Origin: Mycolicibacterium arenosum
Lineage (GTDB): Bacteria > Actinomycetota > Actinomycetes > Mycobacteriales > Mycobacteriaceae
Direction of reading: 5' to 3'
Length of the DNA stretch: 64,000 nucleotides
Assembly: GCF_024320865.1 (NCBI RefSeq)
Contig: NZ_JANDBD010000018.1
Coordinates: 2,401-66,400 of the forward strand
Position numbers and translations under genes: made by a program. Below, piece after piece: positions 16,596 through 25,575 of the stretch. How positions within the stretch are numbered: position 1 is the stretch's first letter; the number at the start of each line of letters is the position of its first letter. The notes under the pieces are model-generated. The model saw only the letters and a list, made by a program, of their open reading frames with translations, was not told where the DNA came from and did no database searches.

Positions 16596-17842
16596 CACGC
16601 CCTTCCACTGCTAACGGCGGTTTCCCCAGCGTGGTGGTGACCGCCATCGAGGCGACTACTTCCATCGCGCCGGACATCGAGAGCACGTGGAAGGGTTTGT
16701 TGGCCGGCGAGAGCGGCATTCGCGTTCTCGATGACCCCTTCGTCGACAAGTGGGACCTACAGGTCAAGATCGGCGGCCATCTCAAGGAGGCCCTCGACCC
16801 GCAGATGTCACGGCTCGAGCTGCGTCGGATGTCCTACGTCCAGCGGATGTCGAAGTACGTCGGCAACCGCCTGTGGGAATCCGCTGGCAAGCCCGAGGTC
16901 GATCCCGACCGGTTCTCGGTCGTGATCGGCACCGGGCTCGGCGGCGGCGAGAAGATCGTCGAAACCTACGACGCGATGAACGAGGGCGGGCCCCGCAAGG
17001 TGTCCCCGCTCGCCGTTCAGATGATCATGCCGAACGGTGCGGCCGCGGTCGTCGGGCTCGAGCTCGGTGCCAGGGCCGGGGTCATCACCCCGGTCTCGGC
17101 CTGCTCGTCGGGCTCGGAGGCCATCGCTCACGCGTGGCGTCAGATCGTCATGGGTGATGCCGATTTCGCGGTCTGCGGCGGCGTCGAAGGCATGATCGAA
17201 GCGCTGCCGATCGCGGCGTTCTCGATGATGCGCGCGATGTCGACCCGCAACGACGACCCCGCCGGTGCGTCGCGGCCGTTCGACAAGAATCGCGACGGCT
17301 TCGTGTTCGGCGAGGCCGGAGCGATGATGATCATCGAAACCGAGGAGCACGCCCTGGCCCGCGGTGCCAAGCCGCTGGCGAGGCTGATGGGTGCCGGCAT
17401 CTCGTCGGACGCGTTCCACATGGTGGCGCCGGCGGCGGACGGTCTGCGGGCCGGCCACGCGATGAAGCGCGCCATGGAGACGGCCGGGCTGGATCCCAAG
17501 GACGTCAACCACGTGAACGCTCACGCGACGTCCACCTCCATCGGCGACGTCGCCGAGGCGAACGCCATCCGCGTCGCCGGTGTGGAGCACGCCGCGGTGT
17601 ACGCGCCGAAGTCGGCGCTGGGCCACTCCATCGGTGCCGTCGGTGCGCTGGAGTCGATCCTCACCGTGATGTCGCTTCGGGACGGGGTCATCCCCCCGAC
17701 GCTCAACTACGAGACGCCCGACCCCGAGATCGATCTCGATGTCGTTGCGGGTGAGCCTCGGTACGGCGACTACCAGTACGCCATCAACAACTCGTTCGGC
17801 TTCGGTGGACACAATGTCGCCCTGGCCTTCGGGCGCTACTAA
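16592..17842 (+). CDS. kasA: 3-oxoacyl-ACP synthase KasA (FAS-II)
   Basis: 416 residues, identical in length to M. tuberculosis KasA; GTG 16592 overlaps the acpM stop. It condenses malonyl-AcpM with acyl-AcpM in early meromycolate elongation and is the target of thiolactomycin-type inhibitors. The Cys-His-His triad is visible: C171 in TPVSACSSGSEAIAHAW, H311 in NVNAHATST (motif normally HGT) and H345 in SALGHSIGAVGALES. NSFGFGGHNVALAFGRY is the conserved C-terminus. The HAT instead of HGT variant also occurs in KasB here. Confidence 0.95.
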   Translation: MTRPSTANGGFPSVVVTAIEATTSIAPDIESTWKGLLAGESGIRVLDDPFVDKWDLQVKIGGHLKEALDPQMSRLELRRMSYVQRMSKYVGNRLWESAGKPEVDPDRFSVVIGTGLGGGEKIVETYDAMNEGGPRKVSPLAVQMIMPNGAAAVVGLELGARAGVITPVSACSSGSEAIAHAWRQIVMGDADFAVCGGVEGMIEALPIAAFSMMRAMSTRNDDPAGASRPFDKNRDGFVFGEAGAMMIIETEEHALARGAKPLARLMGAGISSDAFHMVAPAADGLRAGHAMKRAMETAGLDPKDVNHVNAHATSTSIGDVAEANAIRVAGVEHAAVYAPKSALGHSIGAVGALESILTVMSLRDGVIPPTLNYETPDPEIDLDVVAGEPRYGDYQYAINNSFGFGGHNVALAFGRY

Positions 17843-17866
17843 GCGAAGGGAACCTTCGAGGTCGTA

Positions 17867-19141
17867 ATGGTCCAGAGTTCGGCAGGGCATACCCGGTTGT
17901 CCACGGGGAGCGGTTTCCCCAATGTCGTCGTCACCGGATTCACGATGACGACCGCGTTGGGGACCGACGCCGACTCGACCTGGAAGCGACTCCTCGCCGG
18001 AGAGAGCGGGATTCGTCTGCTCGACGATCCGTTCGTGGAGGAGTACGACCTCCCCGTTCGCATCGGCGGACATCTGCTGGAGGATTTCGACGGCGAGTTG
18101 GCGCCGCTGGAACTGCGCCGCTTGTCCTACCTCCAGCGGATGGCCACCGTGCTCGGCAGGCGTGCGTGGGACCACGCCGGCAACCCGGAGGTCGACCCGC
18201 GTCGGCTGATGGTGTCGATCGGCACCGGTATGGGTTCCAGCGAGGAACTGCTGTACGCCTACGACGGCATGCGGGCCAGGGGCCTCAAGGGCGTCTCCCC
18301 CCTCGCCGTCCAGATGTACATGCCCAACGCGGCCGCGGCCGCAGTGGGACTGGAGCGCAAGGCCAGGGCCGGGGTCGTCACCCCGGTCTCGGCCTGCGCC
18401 TCCGGGTCCGAGGGGGTCGCCCACGCCTGGCGCAACATCGTGCTCGGCGATGCGGACGTCGCGATCTGCGGCGGGGTCGAGACGAAGATCGAGGCGGTGC
18501 CCATCGCCGGGTTCGCCCAGATGCGCATCGTGCTGTCGACGACCAACGACGACCCGCCCGGCGCCTGCAAGCCGTTCGACAAGGACCGCAACGGGTTCGT
18601 GTTCGGCGAAGGCGGCGCGCTCCTCATCATCGAGACCGAGGAGCACGCGAAAGCCCGCGGTGCCACCATTCACGCGCGACTGATGGGGGCTTCCGTCACC
18701 TCCGACGGCTACCACATCGTCGCGCCCGACCCCAACGGCGAGCAGGCCGGGCACGCGATGACGCGCGCCATCCAACTGGCGGGTCTGCAGCCGACCGACA
18801 TCGATCACGTCAACGCGCACGCCACCGGCACGTCGGTGGGCGACGTCGCGGAGGGCAAGGCCATCAACAACGCGATGGCCGGTCACAAGCCCGCGGTGTT
18901 CGCGCCGAAGGGCGCACTGGGACACTCCGTGGGCGCGGTGGGTGCGGTCGAGTCGATCCTCACGTTGCTGGCGCTGCGCGACGGCATGATCCCGCCGACG
19001 CGCAACCTCAAGAACCTGGATCCGGAGATCGACCTCGACGTCGTCGCCGGATCGCCGCGACCCGGCGACTACGAGTACGCAATCAACAATTCGTTTGGAT
19101 TCGGCGGGCACAACGTCGCTCTCGCCTTCGGTAAGTACTGA
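17867..19141 (+). CDS. kasB: 3-oxoacyl-ACP synthase KasB (FAS-II)
   Basis: 424 residues from ATG 17867, 24 bp after kasA. A paralogue of KasA with the same triad: Cys in TPVSACASGSEGVAHAW, His in NAHATGTSVGD and His in GALGHSVGAVGAVES. KasB extends meromycolate chains to full length and is usually non-essential for growth but needed for acid-fastness and virulence in pathogenic species. The basic N-terminal extension (MVQSSAGHTRLSTGSG) is longer than in KasA, as usual. The pair clearly arose by tandem duplication. Confidence 0.95.
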   Translation: MVQSSAGHTRLSTGSGFPNVVVTGFTMTTALGTDADSTWKRLLAGESGIRLLDDPFVEEYDLPVRIGGHLLEDFDGELAPLELRRLSYLQRMATVLGRRAWDHAGNPEVDPRRLMVSIGTGMGSSEELLYAYDGMRARGLKGVSPLAVQMYMPNAAAAAVGLERKARAGVVTPVSACASGSEGVAHAWRNIVLGDADVAICGGVETKIEAVPIAGFAQMRIVLSTTNDDPPGACKPFDKDRNGFVFGEGGALLIIETEEHAKARGATIHARLMGASVTSDGYHIVAPDPNGEQAGHAMTRAIQLAGLQPTDIDHVNAHATGTSVGDVAEGKAINNAMAGHKPAVFAPKGALGHSVGAVGAVESILTLLALRDGMIPPTRNLKNLDPEIDLDVVAGSPRPGDYEYAINNSFGFGGHNVALAFGKY

Positions 19142-19180
19142 GACACCCTGAGTACTTCGACAAATATGTAAAGGACTGAG

Positions 19181-20611
19181 ATGACCACTGTGCATCCCGA
19201 AGCTCCCGAGAACGTCAACGAGTCACTCGACCCCCGCGACCCCCTGCTTCGCCTCGCCACGTTCTTCGACGACGGCACCGTCGAACTGCTGCACGAACGG
19301 GACAAGTCCGGCGTGCTCGCGGCCGGCGGCACCGTCAACGGCGTGCGGACCATCGCGTTCTGCACCGACGGCACCGTCATGGGCGGCGCGATGGGTATCG
19401 ACGGCTGCAAGCACATCGTCGACGCGTACGACACCGCGATCGAGGAGCAGAGCCCGATCGTCGGCATCTGGCACTCGGGCGGCGCGCGGTTGGCCGAGGG
19501 CGTCAAGGCGCTGCACGCGGTCGGCCTGGTCTTCGAGGCGATGATCCGGGCGTCCGGCTACATCCCGCAGATCTCGGTCGTCGTCGGATTCGCCGCGGGC
19601 GGTGCCGCCTACGGCCCGGCGCTCACCGACGTCATCGTCATGGCGCCCGACAGCAAGGTCTTCGTGACCGGCCCCGACGTCGTGCGCAGCGTGACCGGCG
19701 AGGACGTCGACATGGTGTCGCTCGGTGGCCCCGAGGCGCACCACAAGAAGTCCGGCGTCTGCCACATCGTGGCCGACGACGAGCTCGACGCCTATGAGCG
19801 CGGTCGCCGGCTGGTCGGATTGTTCTGCCAGCAGGGTCATTTCGACCGCAGCAAGGCCGAGTCGGGCGACACCGACCTGATGGCGCTGCTGCCCGAGTCG
19901 GCCCGCCGCGCGTACGACGTGCACCCGCTGGTCAACGCGCTGCTCGACGCGGACACCCCGTTCGAGGAGTTCCAGGGCAAGTGGGCGCCGTCGATCGTGG
20001 TGGGTCTCGGCCGGCTGGCCGGCCGCACCGTCGGCGTCATCGCCAACAACCCGCTGCGGCTCGGTGGCTGCCTGAACTCCGAAAGTGCCGAGAAGTCAGC
20101 GCGTTTCGTTCGACTGTGCGACGCCTTCGGCATTCCCCTCGTCGTCGTGGTCGACGTGCCCGGCTACCTGCCCGGAGTCGACCAGGAGTGGGGTGGCGTC
20201 GTGCGCCGCGGCGCGAAGCTGCTGCACGCGTTCGGTGAGGCCACCGTTCCCCGCGTCACGCTGGTGACCCGGAAGATCTACGGCGGCGCCTACATCGCGA
20301 TGAACTCCCGTTCGCTCGGCGCGACGAAGGTGTTCGCGTGGCCGGACGCCGAGGTCGCCGTCATGGGCGCCAAGGCCGCCGTCGGCATCCTGCACAAGCG
20401 CAAGCTCGCCGCGGCTCCCGACCACGAGCGCGACGCCCTGCACGAGTCGCTGGCCGCCGAGCACGAGCGGATCGCGGGCGGCGTCGACAGCGCCATCGAG
20501 ATCGGCGTCGTCGACGAGAAGATCGACCCCTCGCACACCCGCAGCCGGGTCGCTCAGGCGCTCGCCGAGGCGCCCGCCCGCCGCGGCCGCCACAAGAACA
20601 TCCCGCTGTAA
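19181..20611 (+). CDS. accD6: Acetyl/propionyl-CoA carboxylase carboxyltransferase (beta) subunit AccD6
   Basis: 476 residues from ATG 19181 with AAAGGA upstream. It has two crotonase-like halves typical of carboxyltransferase beta subunits: the first with GGARLAEGVKALHAVG and GFAAGGAAYGPALTD, the second with VDVPGYLPGVDQEWGGVVRR and KIYGGAYIAMNSRSLGA (oxyanion holes at the paired glycines). With a biotinylated AccA3 it makes malonyl-CoA for FAS-I and FAS-II. It is the last gene of the operon; the convergent glpD gene ends 15 bp away. Confidence 0.95.
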   Translation: MTTVHPEAPENVNESLDPRDPLLRLATFFDDGTVELLHERDKSGVLAAGGTVNGVRTIAFCTDGTVMGGAMGIDGCKHIVDAYDTAIEEQSPIVGIWHSGGARLAEGVKALHAVGLVFEAMIRASGYIPQISVVVGFAAGGAAYGPALTDVIVMAPDSKVFVTGPDVVRSVTGEDVDMVSLGGPEAHHKKSGVCHIVADDELDAYERGRRLVGLFCQQGHFDRSKAESGDTDLMALLPESARRAYDVHPLVNALLDADTPFEEFQGKWAPSIVVGLGRLAGRTVGVIANNPLRLGGCLNSESAEKSARFVRLCDAFGIPLVVVVDVPGYLPGVDQEWGGVVRRGAKLLHAFGEATVPRVTLVTRKIYGGAYIAMNSRSLGATKVFAWPDAEVAVMGAKAAVGILHKRKLAAAPDHERDALHESLAAEHERIAGGVDSAIEIGVVDEKIDPSHTRSRVAQALAEAPARRGRHKNIPL

Positions 20612-20626
20612 TCTCGCCTACCCTGC

Positions 20627-22153
20627 TCAGCGGGGGAAGACCTCCTCGGCCGCCTGCGCCGCCCGAATTCGGTCGGCGTCGACGAGCCCGATTCGGGTCC
20701 GCCGGTCGAGCACGTCGTCGACGGTGAGCGCACCCTCGTGGGTGTAGGCGTACTCGAATTCCGCTCGGGTGACGTCGATTCCGTCGGCCACCGGTTCGGT
20801 CGGGCGGTCACAGGTGGCACGGGCGATGACGTTGGGCGCCTCGGCACCGAAACGCGCTAGCAGGGAGGAGGGTGGTTCGACGTCCGAACGCGTGGTCGAG
20901 ACGGAGTTCGCCGGCGCACCGACGAGCGGCAGATTCCGTGTGCGACAGGGCCCCGCGGTCAGGCCGCGCAACGCGATGGCGCGGTCCAGGACGTCCTCGG
21001 CCATGTACCGGTACTCGGTGAGCTTCCCGCCGATGACGCTGACGACGCCGTTGGGTGACTCGGTGACCGCGTGCTCGCGTGAGACGTCCGCGGTGTGCCC
21101 CTCGGACTCGATGAGCGGCCGCAGGCCCGCGTAGGAGCCGACGACGTCGGCGGTCGTCAGCGGTGTCGCCAACGCGGTGTTGACGGTGTCCAACAGGAAC
21201 GCGATCTCCTCCGGCGTCGGCTCCGGCACATCGGGAATGGGCCCAGGGGCGTCCTCGTCGGTCAGGCCGAGATAGACGCGGCCCAGCTGCTCCGGCATCG
21301 CGAACACGAACCGGTTGAGCTCGCCGGGAATCGGAATCGTCAGGGCTGCAGTCGGATTGCCGAAGGCCGCCGCGTCGAACACCAGGTGCGTGCCGCGGCT
21401 CGGCCGCAGCCGGATGGATGCGTCGACCTCCCCGGCCCACACGCCGGCGGCGTTGACGACCGCATGCGCCGTCACCTCGAACGACTCGCCCGTCAGCTGA
21501 TCGGTCAGCCGCACCGACGTACCGGTGGCCTCGTCGGCGGCGACACGGGTCAGGATGCGCGCGCCGTGCTGGGCCGCCGTGCGGGCGATGGCGGTGACCA
21601 GCCGCGCGTCGTCGATCAACTGACCGTCGTAGGCCAGGAAGGCGCCGTCGAGGCCGTCGCGCCGCACCGTCGGAGCCAGTTCCACCGCACGCCGTGCGTC
21701 GACGCGTCGCGACCGCGGCAGCACCGACGCCGACGTGCCCGCCAGCTTGCGCAGTCCGTCGCCCGCGACGAAGCCGACCCGCACCAGCGCGCGGGCCGCG
21801 GGCGACATCTCGGGTAGCAGCGGAACCAGCTGCGGCATCGCCGAGACGAGATGAGGAGCGTTGCGCGACATCAGGATTCCACGCTCGATTGCACTGCGCC
21901 TGGCAATGCCGACGTTTCCGGTGGCGAGATACCGCAGCCCGCCGTGGACGAGCTTGCTGCTCCACCGGCTGGTGCCGAACGCGAGGTCGTGCTTCTCGAC
22001 GAGGGCGACCGACAACCCGCGGCTCGCCGCGTCCAAGGCGATGCCCGCACCCGTCACACCGCCGCCGATGACGACGACGTCGAGGGTGCCGCCGTCGGCC
22101 AGTGCGGTCAGGTCGGCGGTGCGGCGGGCGGCGTTCAGAGCGGTTGCGGTCAT
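20627..22153 (-). CDS. glpD: FAD-dependent glycerol-3-phosphate dehydrogenase
   Basis: 508 residues from ATG 22153, fixed by an ATGA overlap with the TetR gene stop. The N-terminal Rossmann motif VVVIGGGVTGAGIALDAASR binds FAD; FGTSRWSSKLVHGGLRYL is the GlpD/GlpA signature, and the C-terminal DAO_C domain begins near ADGIDVTRAEFEYAYTHEGA. It oxidises glycerol-3-phosphate to dihydroxyacetone phosphate at the membrane and feeds electrons to quinone. It corresponds by position to GlpD1 (Rv2249c). Confidence 0.9.
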   Translation of the reverse strand: MTATALNAARRTADLTALADGGTLDVVVIGGGVTGAGIALDAASRGLSVALVEKHDLAFGTSRWSSKLVHGGLRYLATGNVGIARRSAIERGILMSRNAPHLVSAMPQLVPLLPEMSPAARALVRVGFVAGDGLRKLAGTSASVLPRSRRVDARRAVELAPTVRRDGLDGAFLAYDGQLIDDARLVTAIARTAAQHGARILTRVAADEATGTSVRLTDQLTGESFEVTAHAVVNAAGVWAGEVDASIRLRPSRGTHLVFDAAAFGNPTAALTIPIPGELNRFVFAMPEQLGRVYLGLTDEDAPGPIPDVPEPTPEEIAFLLDTVNTALATPLTTADVVGSYAGLRPLIESEGHTADVSREHAVTESPNGVVSVIGGKLTEYRYMAEDVLDRAIALRGLTAGPCRTRNLPLVGAPANSVSTTRSDVEPPSSLLARFGAEAPNVIARATCDRPTEPVADGIDVTRAEFEYAYTHEGALTVDDVLDRRTRIGLVDADRIRAAQAAEEVFPR

Positions 22154-22737
22154 GGCCTCAGGTATCCGTTCAGCGAGTGGGCGAGTTCGGTCGCCAGCGC
22201 GGGGGCGTCGAGGATCGGCTCGATCACCTGAGCCGACAGGATCGTCGACTGGGTGATCAGCAGGCACATGGCGGCGAACTGCCGCGCGTCGCCCGCGCGG
22301 ACGCTGCCCTCGTCCTGGGCGGCCTTCAGTTCGCCCGCGACGGTGTCGAGCAGGATCTGCTGGCTGGTGCCCAGACGCTCCGAGAGGTAGAGCATGGCCA
22401 AGTCGGGCGCTTCGTGCAGCACCGCCATGATGACGTCGTCGCGGCGCAGTCGTTCGGCGACGGCGACGATGCGCGCGACCACGTGCTCACGTCCGACCCC
22501 ACCGCTGGGAGCGGCGTCGAGCGTCCGGGTGATCCGCACCGTGAGCAGCGCGGACAGGATCGACGGGGTGTCGGGGAACCGCCGGTACACCGTGGGACGG
22601 CTGACGCCCGCGCGACGGGCGATCTCGGCGAGGGTCACCCGCCCGACGCCGAAGGCCAGCACACAACTCGCGGCGGCGTCGAGGATCCGGTCGACCACGG
22701 ATTCGGCATCCGAGTCCTCGTTACTGATTGACAGCAT
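22150..22737 (-). CDS. TetR-family repressor
   Basis: 195 residues from ATG 22737. Residues 14-60 are the TetR HTH: RILDAAASCVLAFGVGRVTL, AEIARRAGVSRPTVYRRFPD. The C-terminal ligand domain is all-helical. It is translationally coupled to glpD and divergent from the ADPS-like gene across 17 bp. A 23-bp imperfect palindrome spans both start codons (22735-22757), so this regulator probably controls itself, glpD and the divergent flavoprotein operon. The effector may be a glycerolipid or acyl-CoA; that is inference from neighbours. Confidence 0.88.
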   Translation of the reverse strand: MLSISNEDSDAESVVDRILDAAASCVLAFGVGRVTLAEIARRAGVSRPTVYRRFPDTPSILSALLTVRITRTLDAAPSGGVGREHVVARIVAVAERLRRDDVIMAVLHEAPDLAMLYLSERLGTSQQILLDTVAGELKAAQDEGSVRAGDARQFAAMCLLITQSTILSAQVIEPILDAPALATELAHSLNGYLRP

Positions 22738-22757
22738 GTGTAATACTGTAACGCATG
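22735..22757. promoter_or_regulatory. 23-bp palindrome spanning two divergent start codons
   Basis: The half-sites read CATGTGTAATA and CATGCGTTACA (the latter from the minus strand), matching in the pattern CATGnGTnAnA. Both ATGs (22737 minus, 22755 plus) belong to the dyad. TACTGT/TACAGT in the centre are -10-like for each direction, so both genes may be leaderless and blocked by one bound TetR dimer. Confidence 0.6.
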
Positions 22758-24368
22758 ACTCGACCGGACGACCAGACGCTGCCCCCGATGAAGTGGAACG
22801 CCTGGGGTGACCCGGCAGCGGCCAAGCCGCTGTCCGACGGCATCCGCACCCTGCTCAAGCAGGCGCTCGGAGTGGACGGCGAGGCCGGCCCCGAGCTATC
22901 CGCCGACGAGGTCCGCCTCCGCCCGTCGGCCCTGTCCGACGCCGACCGGGCCGCCTTCACCGCGATGGTCGGCGCCGAGAACGTGATCGCCGACGACATC
23001 GGCCGCCTGTTGCGGGCCGGTGGGAAGTCGACACTCGATCTGCTGCGCCGCAGGGACCGCGGCGTTCAGGACGCGCCCGACGCGGTGCTGCTGCCCGGCT
23101 CCGAGGACGACGTCGCCGCCGTCCTCGAGTACTGCGTGCGGCAGAGCATCGCCGTGGTCCCGTTCGGCGGTGGCACCAGCGTCGTCGGCGGTCTGGACCC
23201 CATCCGCGGCGACTTCAAGGCCGTCGTCTCGCTCGATCTGCGGCGACTCGACGACCTGCACGACCTCGACGAGGTGTCCGGCGAGGCCGTGCTCGGAGCC
23301 GGCGTCACCGGGCCGGACGCCGAGAAACTGCTTGGCGCGCGTGGGTTCTCGCTGGGCCACTTCCCGCAGAGCTTCCAGTTCGCCACCATCGGCGGGTTCG
23401 CCGCCACTCGGTCGTCCGGTCAGGACTCGGCGGGGTACGGCCGGTTCGACGACATGGTTCGCGGCGTGCGCGCGGTGACCCCGGCCGGCGTCCTCGACCT
23501 CGGCCGCGCGCCGGCGTCCGCGGCTGGCCCCGATCTGCGTCAGCTCATCGTCGGGTCCGAGGGGGTCTTCGGCGTCATCACCCGCGTCCGCGTCCGCGTG
23601 CACCCCGCACCGGAATCCACGCGCTACGAGGCGTGGTCCTTCCCCGACTTCACCACGGGCGCCGACGCGTTGCGCGCGGTCGTGCAAACCGGCACCGGAC
23701 CGACCGTGATCCGGCTGTCGGACGAGGCCGAGACCGGGGTGAACCTCGCGACGACCGAGAGCATCGGCGAGCAGACGATCACCGGTGGGTGTCTCGCGAT
23801 CACGGCGTTCGAGGGCACCGAGGAACACACCGCGAGCAGGCACGCCGAGACCCGAGCCCTGATCGAGGCGCACGGCGGCACGTCGCTCGGAGAAGCGTCG
23901 GCCAAGGCGTGGGAACACGGCCGCTTCGGCGCGCCGTACCTGCGCGACTCGCTGCTCTCCGCGGGCGCCCTCTGCGAGACGCTCGAGACGGCGACCAGCT
24001 GGTCGAACCTGCCGGTGCTGAAAGCCGCTGTGACCGAAGCACTCACGAGTAGCCTCGGAGCGACGGGCACTCCGGCGCTGGTGCTGTGCCACATCTCGCA
24101 CGTGTATCCCACCGGCGCCTCGCTGTACTTCACGGTGGTGGCCGGTCAGCGCGGCAACCCGATCGAGCAGTGGCGCACGGCCAAGATCGCGGCGTCGGAT
24201 GCGATGGTCCGATGCGGGGCCACCATCACCCACCACCACGCCGTCGGCGCGGACCACCGGCCGTGGATGGCGGCCGAAGTCGGCGACCTCGGCGTGGAGG
24301 TGCTTCGCGCGGTCAAGCAGGTACTCGACCCGACGGGAATCCTCAACCCCGGCAAGCTGATCCCGTGA
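22755..24368 (+). CDS. FAD-binding oxidoreductase, alkyl-DHAP synthase-like
   Basis: 537 residues from ATG 22755. The FAD_binding_4 (PCMH) domain at about 105-290 carries PFGGGTSVVGGLDPIRG, GAGVTGPDAEKLLGARGFSL and GHFPQSFQFATIGGFAATRS (SGQDSAGYGRFDDMV), the arrangement of alkyldihydroxyacetonephosphate synthases. The C-terminal cap ends DPTGILNPGKLIP. The his-rich THHHAVGADHRPWM resembles the active-site tail of that family. Whether it makes ether lipids is unproven in mycobacteria. It is coupled to the lipid kinase by a GTGA overlap (24365-24368) and corresponds to Rv2251. Confidence 0.85.
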   Translation: MTRPDDQTLPPMKWNAWGDPAAAKPLSDGIRTLLKQALGVDGEAGPELSADEVRLRPSALSDADRAAFTAMVGAENVIADDIGRLLRAGGKSTLDLLRRRDRGVQDAPDAVLLPGSEDDVAAVLEYCVRQSIAVVPFGGGTSVVGGLDPIRGDFKAVVSLDLRRLDDLHDLDEVSGEAVLGAGVTGPDAEKLLGARGFSLGHFPQSFQFATIGGFAATRSSGQDSAGYGRFDDMVRGVRAVTPAGVLDLGRAPASAAGPDLRQLIVGSEGVFGVITRVRVRVHPAPESTRYEAWSFPDFTTGADALRAVVQTGTGPTVIRLSDEAETGVNLATTESIGEQTITGGCLAITAFEGTEEHTASRHAETRALIEAHGGTSLGEASAKAWEHGRFGAPYLRDSLLSAGALCETLETATSWSNLPVLKAAVTEALTSSLGATGTPALVLCHISHVYPTGASLYFTVVAGQRGNPIEQWRTAKIAASDAMVRCGATITHHHAVGADHRPWMAAEVGDLGVEVLRAVKQVLDPTGILNPGKLIP

Positions 24369-25261
24369 CCGCCACCGGTCGCATCACGATGCTGACCAAC
24401 CCGGCGTCGGGACACGGCAGCGCACCGCACGCCGCCGAGCGGGCGGTGGCGCAACTCCACAAACGCGGTGTCGACGTCGTGGCGATCGCGGGCACCGACT
24501 CCGCACACGCGCGCAGGCTGGTGGACGGCGCGCTCGAACGCGGAATGGACGCCCTCGTCGTGGTCGGTGGTGACGGCATCATCTCGCTCGCGCTCCAGGT
24601 GCTCGCCCAGACCGACGTGCCGCTCGCGATCATCCCCGCGGGCACCGGCAACGACCATGCGCGCGAGTTCGGCATCCCGACGAAGGACCCCGAGGCCGCG
24701 GCGGACGTCGTGGTCGACGGTCGCGTCGACACCGTCGACCTCGGGCGGATCCGGGGCGCCGACGGGACCGACCGCTGGTTCGGCACCGTGATGGCCGCCG
24801 GCTTCGACTCGCTGGTGACCGACCGCACGAACCGGATGCGCTGGCCGCACGGCAGGATGCGGTACAACGTCGCGATGCTGGCCGAACTGTCGAAGCTGCG
24901 CCTGCTGCCGTTCCGGCTGACCTTCGACGGCGACGAGGTCGCCACCGACCTGACCCTCGCCGCGTTCGGGAACACGAAGACCTACGGCGGCGGCATGAGG
25001 ATCTGTCCCGAGGCGGATCCCCGTGACGGCCTCCTCGACGCCACGATGGTGGCGTCGGCGTCGCGCACCAAGCTGATCCGACTGTTCCCCACCGTCTTCA
25101 AGGGCACGCACGTCGATCTAGACGAGGTGCAGACGAGGCGTGCCAGGAGCATCACCGTCGACTCGCCCGGCATCAACGCCTACGCGGACGGTGAGTACGT
25201 CTGCCCGCTGCCCGTCGAGGTGGCGGCTGTTCCCGGCGCGTTGAACATCCTGCGACCCTAG
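24365..25261 (+). CDS. Diacylglycerol/lipid kinase, DAGK catalytic family
   Basis: 298 residues from GTG 24365, overlapping the previous stop. N-terminal NPASGHGSAPHAAERAVAQL, the nucleotide motif VVVGGDGIISLALQVL and IIPAGTGNDHAREFGIP are the DAGK_cat (YegS/DgkB) signatures. The C-terminal beta-sandwich includes FGNTKTYGGGMRICPEADPR. It phosphorylates diacylglycerol or a related lipid at the inner membrane face. It matches Rv2252. Coupling to the ADPS-like gene suggests a short glycerolipid pathway controlled by the TetR protein. Confidence 0.9.
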   Translation: MTATGRITMLTNPASGHGSAPHAAERAVAQLHKRGVDVVAIAGTDSAHARRLVDGALERGMDALVVVGGDGIISLALQVLAQTDVPLAIIPAGTGNDHAREFGIPTKDPEAAADVVVDGRVDTVDLGRIRGADGTDRWFGTVMAAGFDSLVTDRTNRMRWPHGRMRYNVAMLAELSKLRLLPFRLTFDGDEVATDLTLAAFGNTKTYGGGMRICPEADPRDGLLDATMVASASRTKLIRLFPTVFKGTHVDLDEVQTRRARSITVDSPGINAYADGEYVCPLPVEVAAVPGALNILRP

Positions 25262-25271
25262 GGTTTCAGGC

Positions 25272-25559
25272 ATGGTCTGGACGTTCGACGCCGAGGTGTT
25301 CCAGTGGCGCGGGCCCGCGCCGTACTTCTTCGTCGAAACACCCGCCGAGGTCGACGCGTTCCTGCACGACCACGCCGCCGAACTGACCTACGGCTGGGGC
25401 GTCATCCCGGCGCGGGTGCACATCGGCGACACCGAGGTGACGACCTCGCTCATCCCGCGCGAGGACGTCTACCTGGTCCCGTTGAAGGTGGCGGTGCGTC
25501 GACCGGAGGGCATCGACGACGGCGACGTCGTGCGCGTCCGGTTGTCGGTCGGCGGGTAG
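25272..25559 (+). CDS. DUF1905 family protein
   Basis: 95 residues from ATG 25272, 10 bp after the lipid kinase gene and in the same direction. The beta-barrel-like pattern FDAEVFQWRGPAPYFFVETP, WGVIPARVHIGDTEVTTSLI and YLVPLKVAVRRPEGIDDGDV (VRVRLSV) is that of DUF1905. Function unknown. It is probably the third gene of the operon. Confidence 0.8.
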   Translation: MVWTFDAEVFQWRGPAPYFFVETPAEVDAFLHDHAAELTYGWGVIPARVHIGDTEVTTSLIPREDVYLVPLKVAVRRPEGIDDGDVVRVRLSVGG

Positions 25560-25575
25560 GGCGGCGAGGAGAGCC

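Noticed and set aside
16808..19195. 795-codon antisense frame opposite kasA-kasB
   Set aside because: Mirror of two conserved synthase genes in the complementary frame; composition is that of a shadow.
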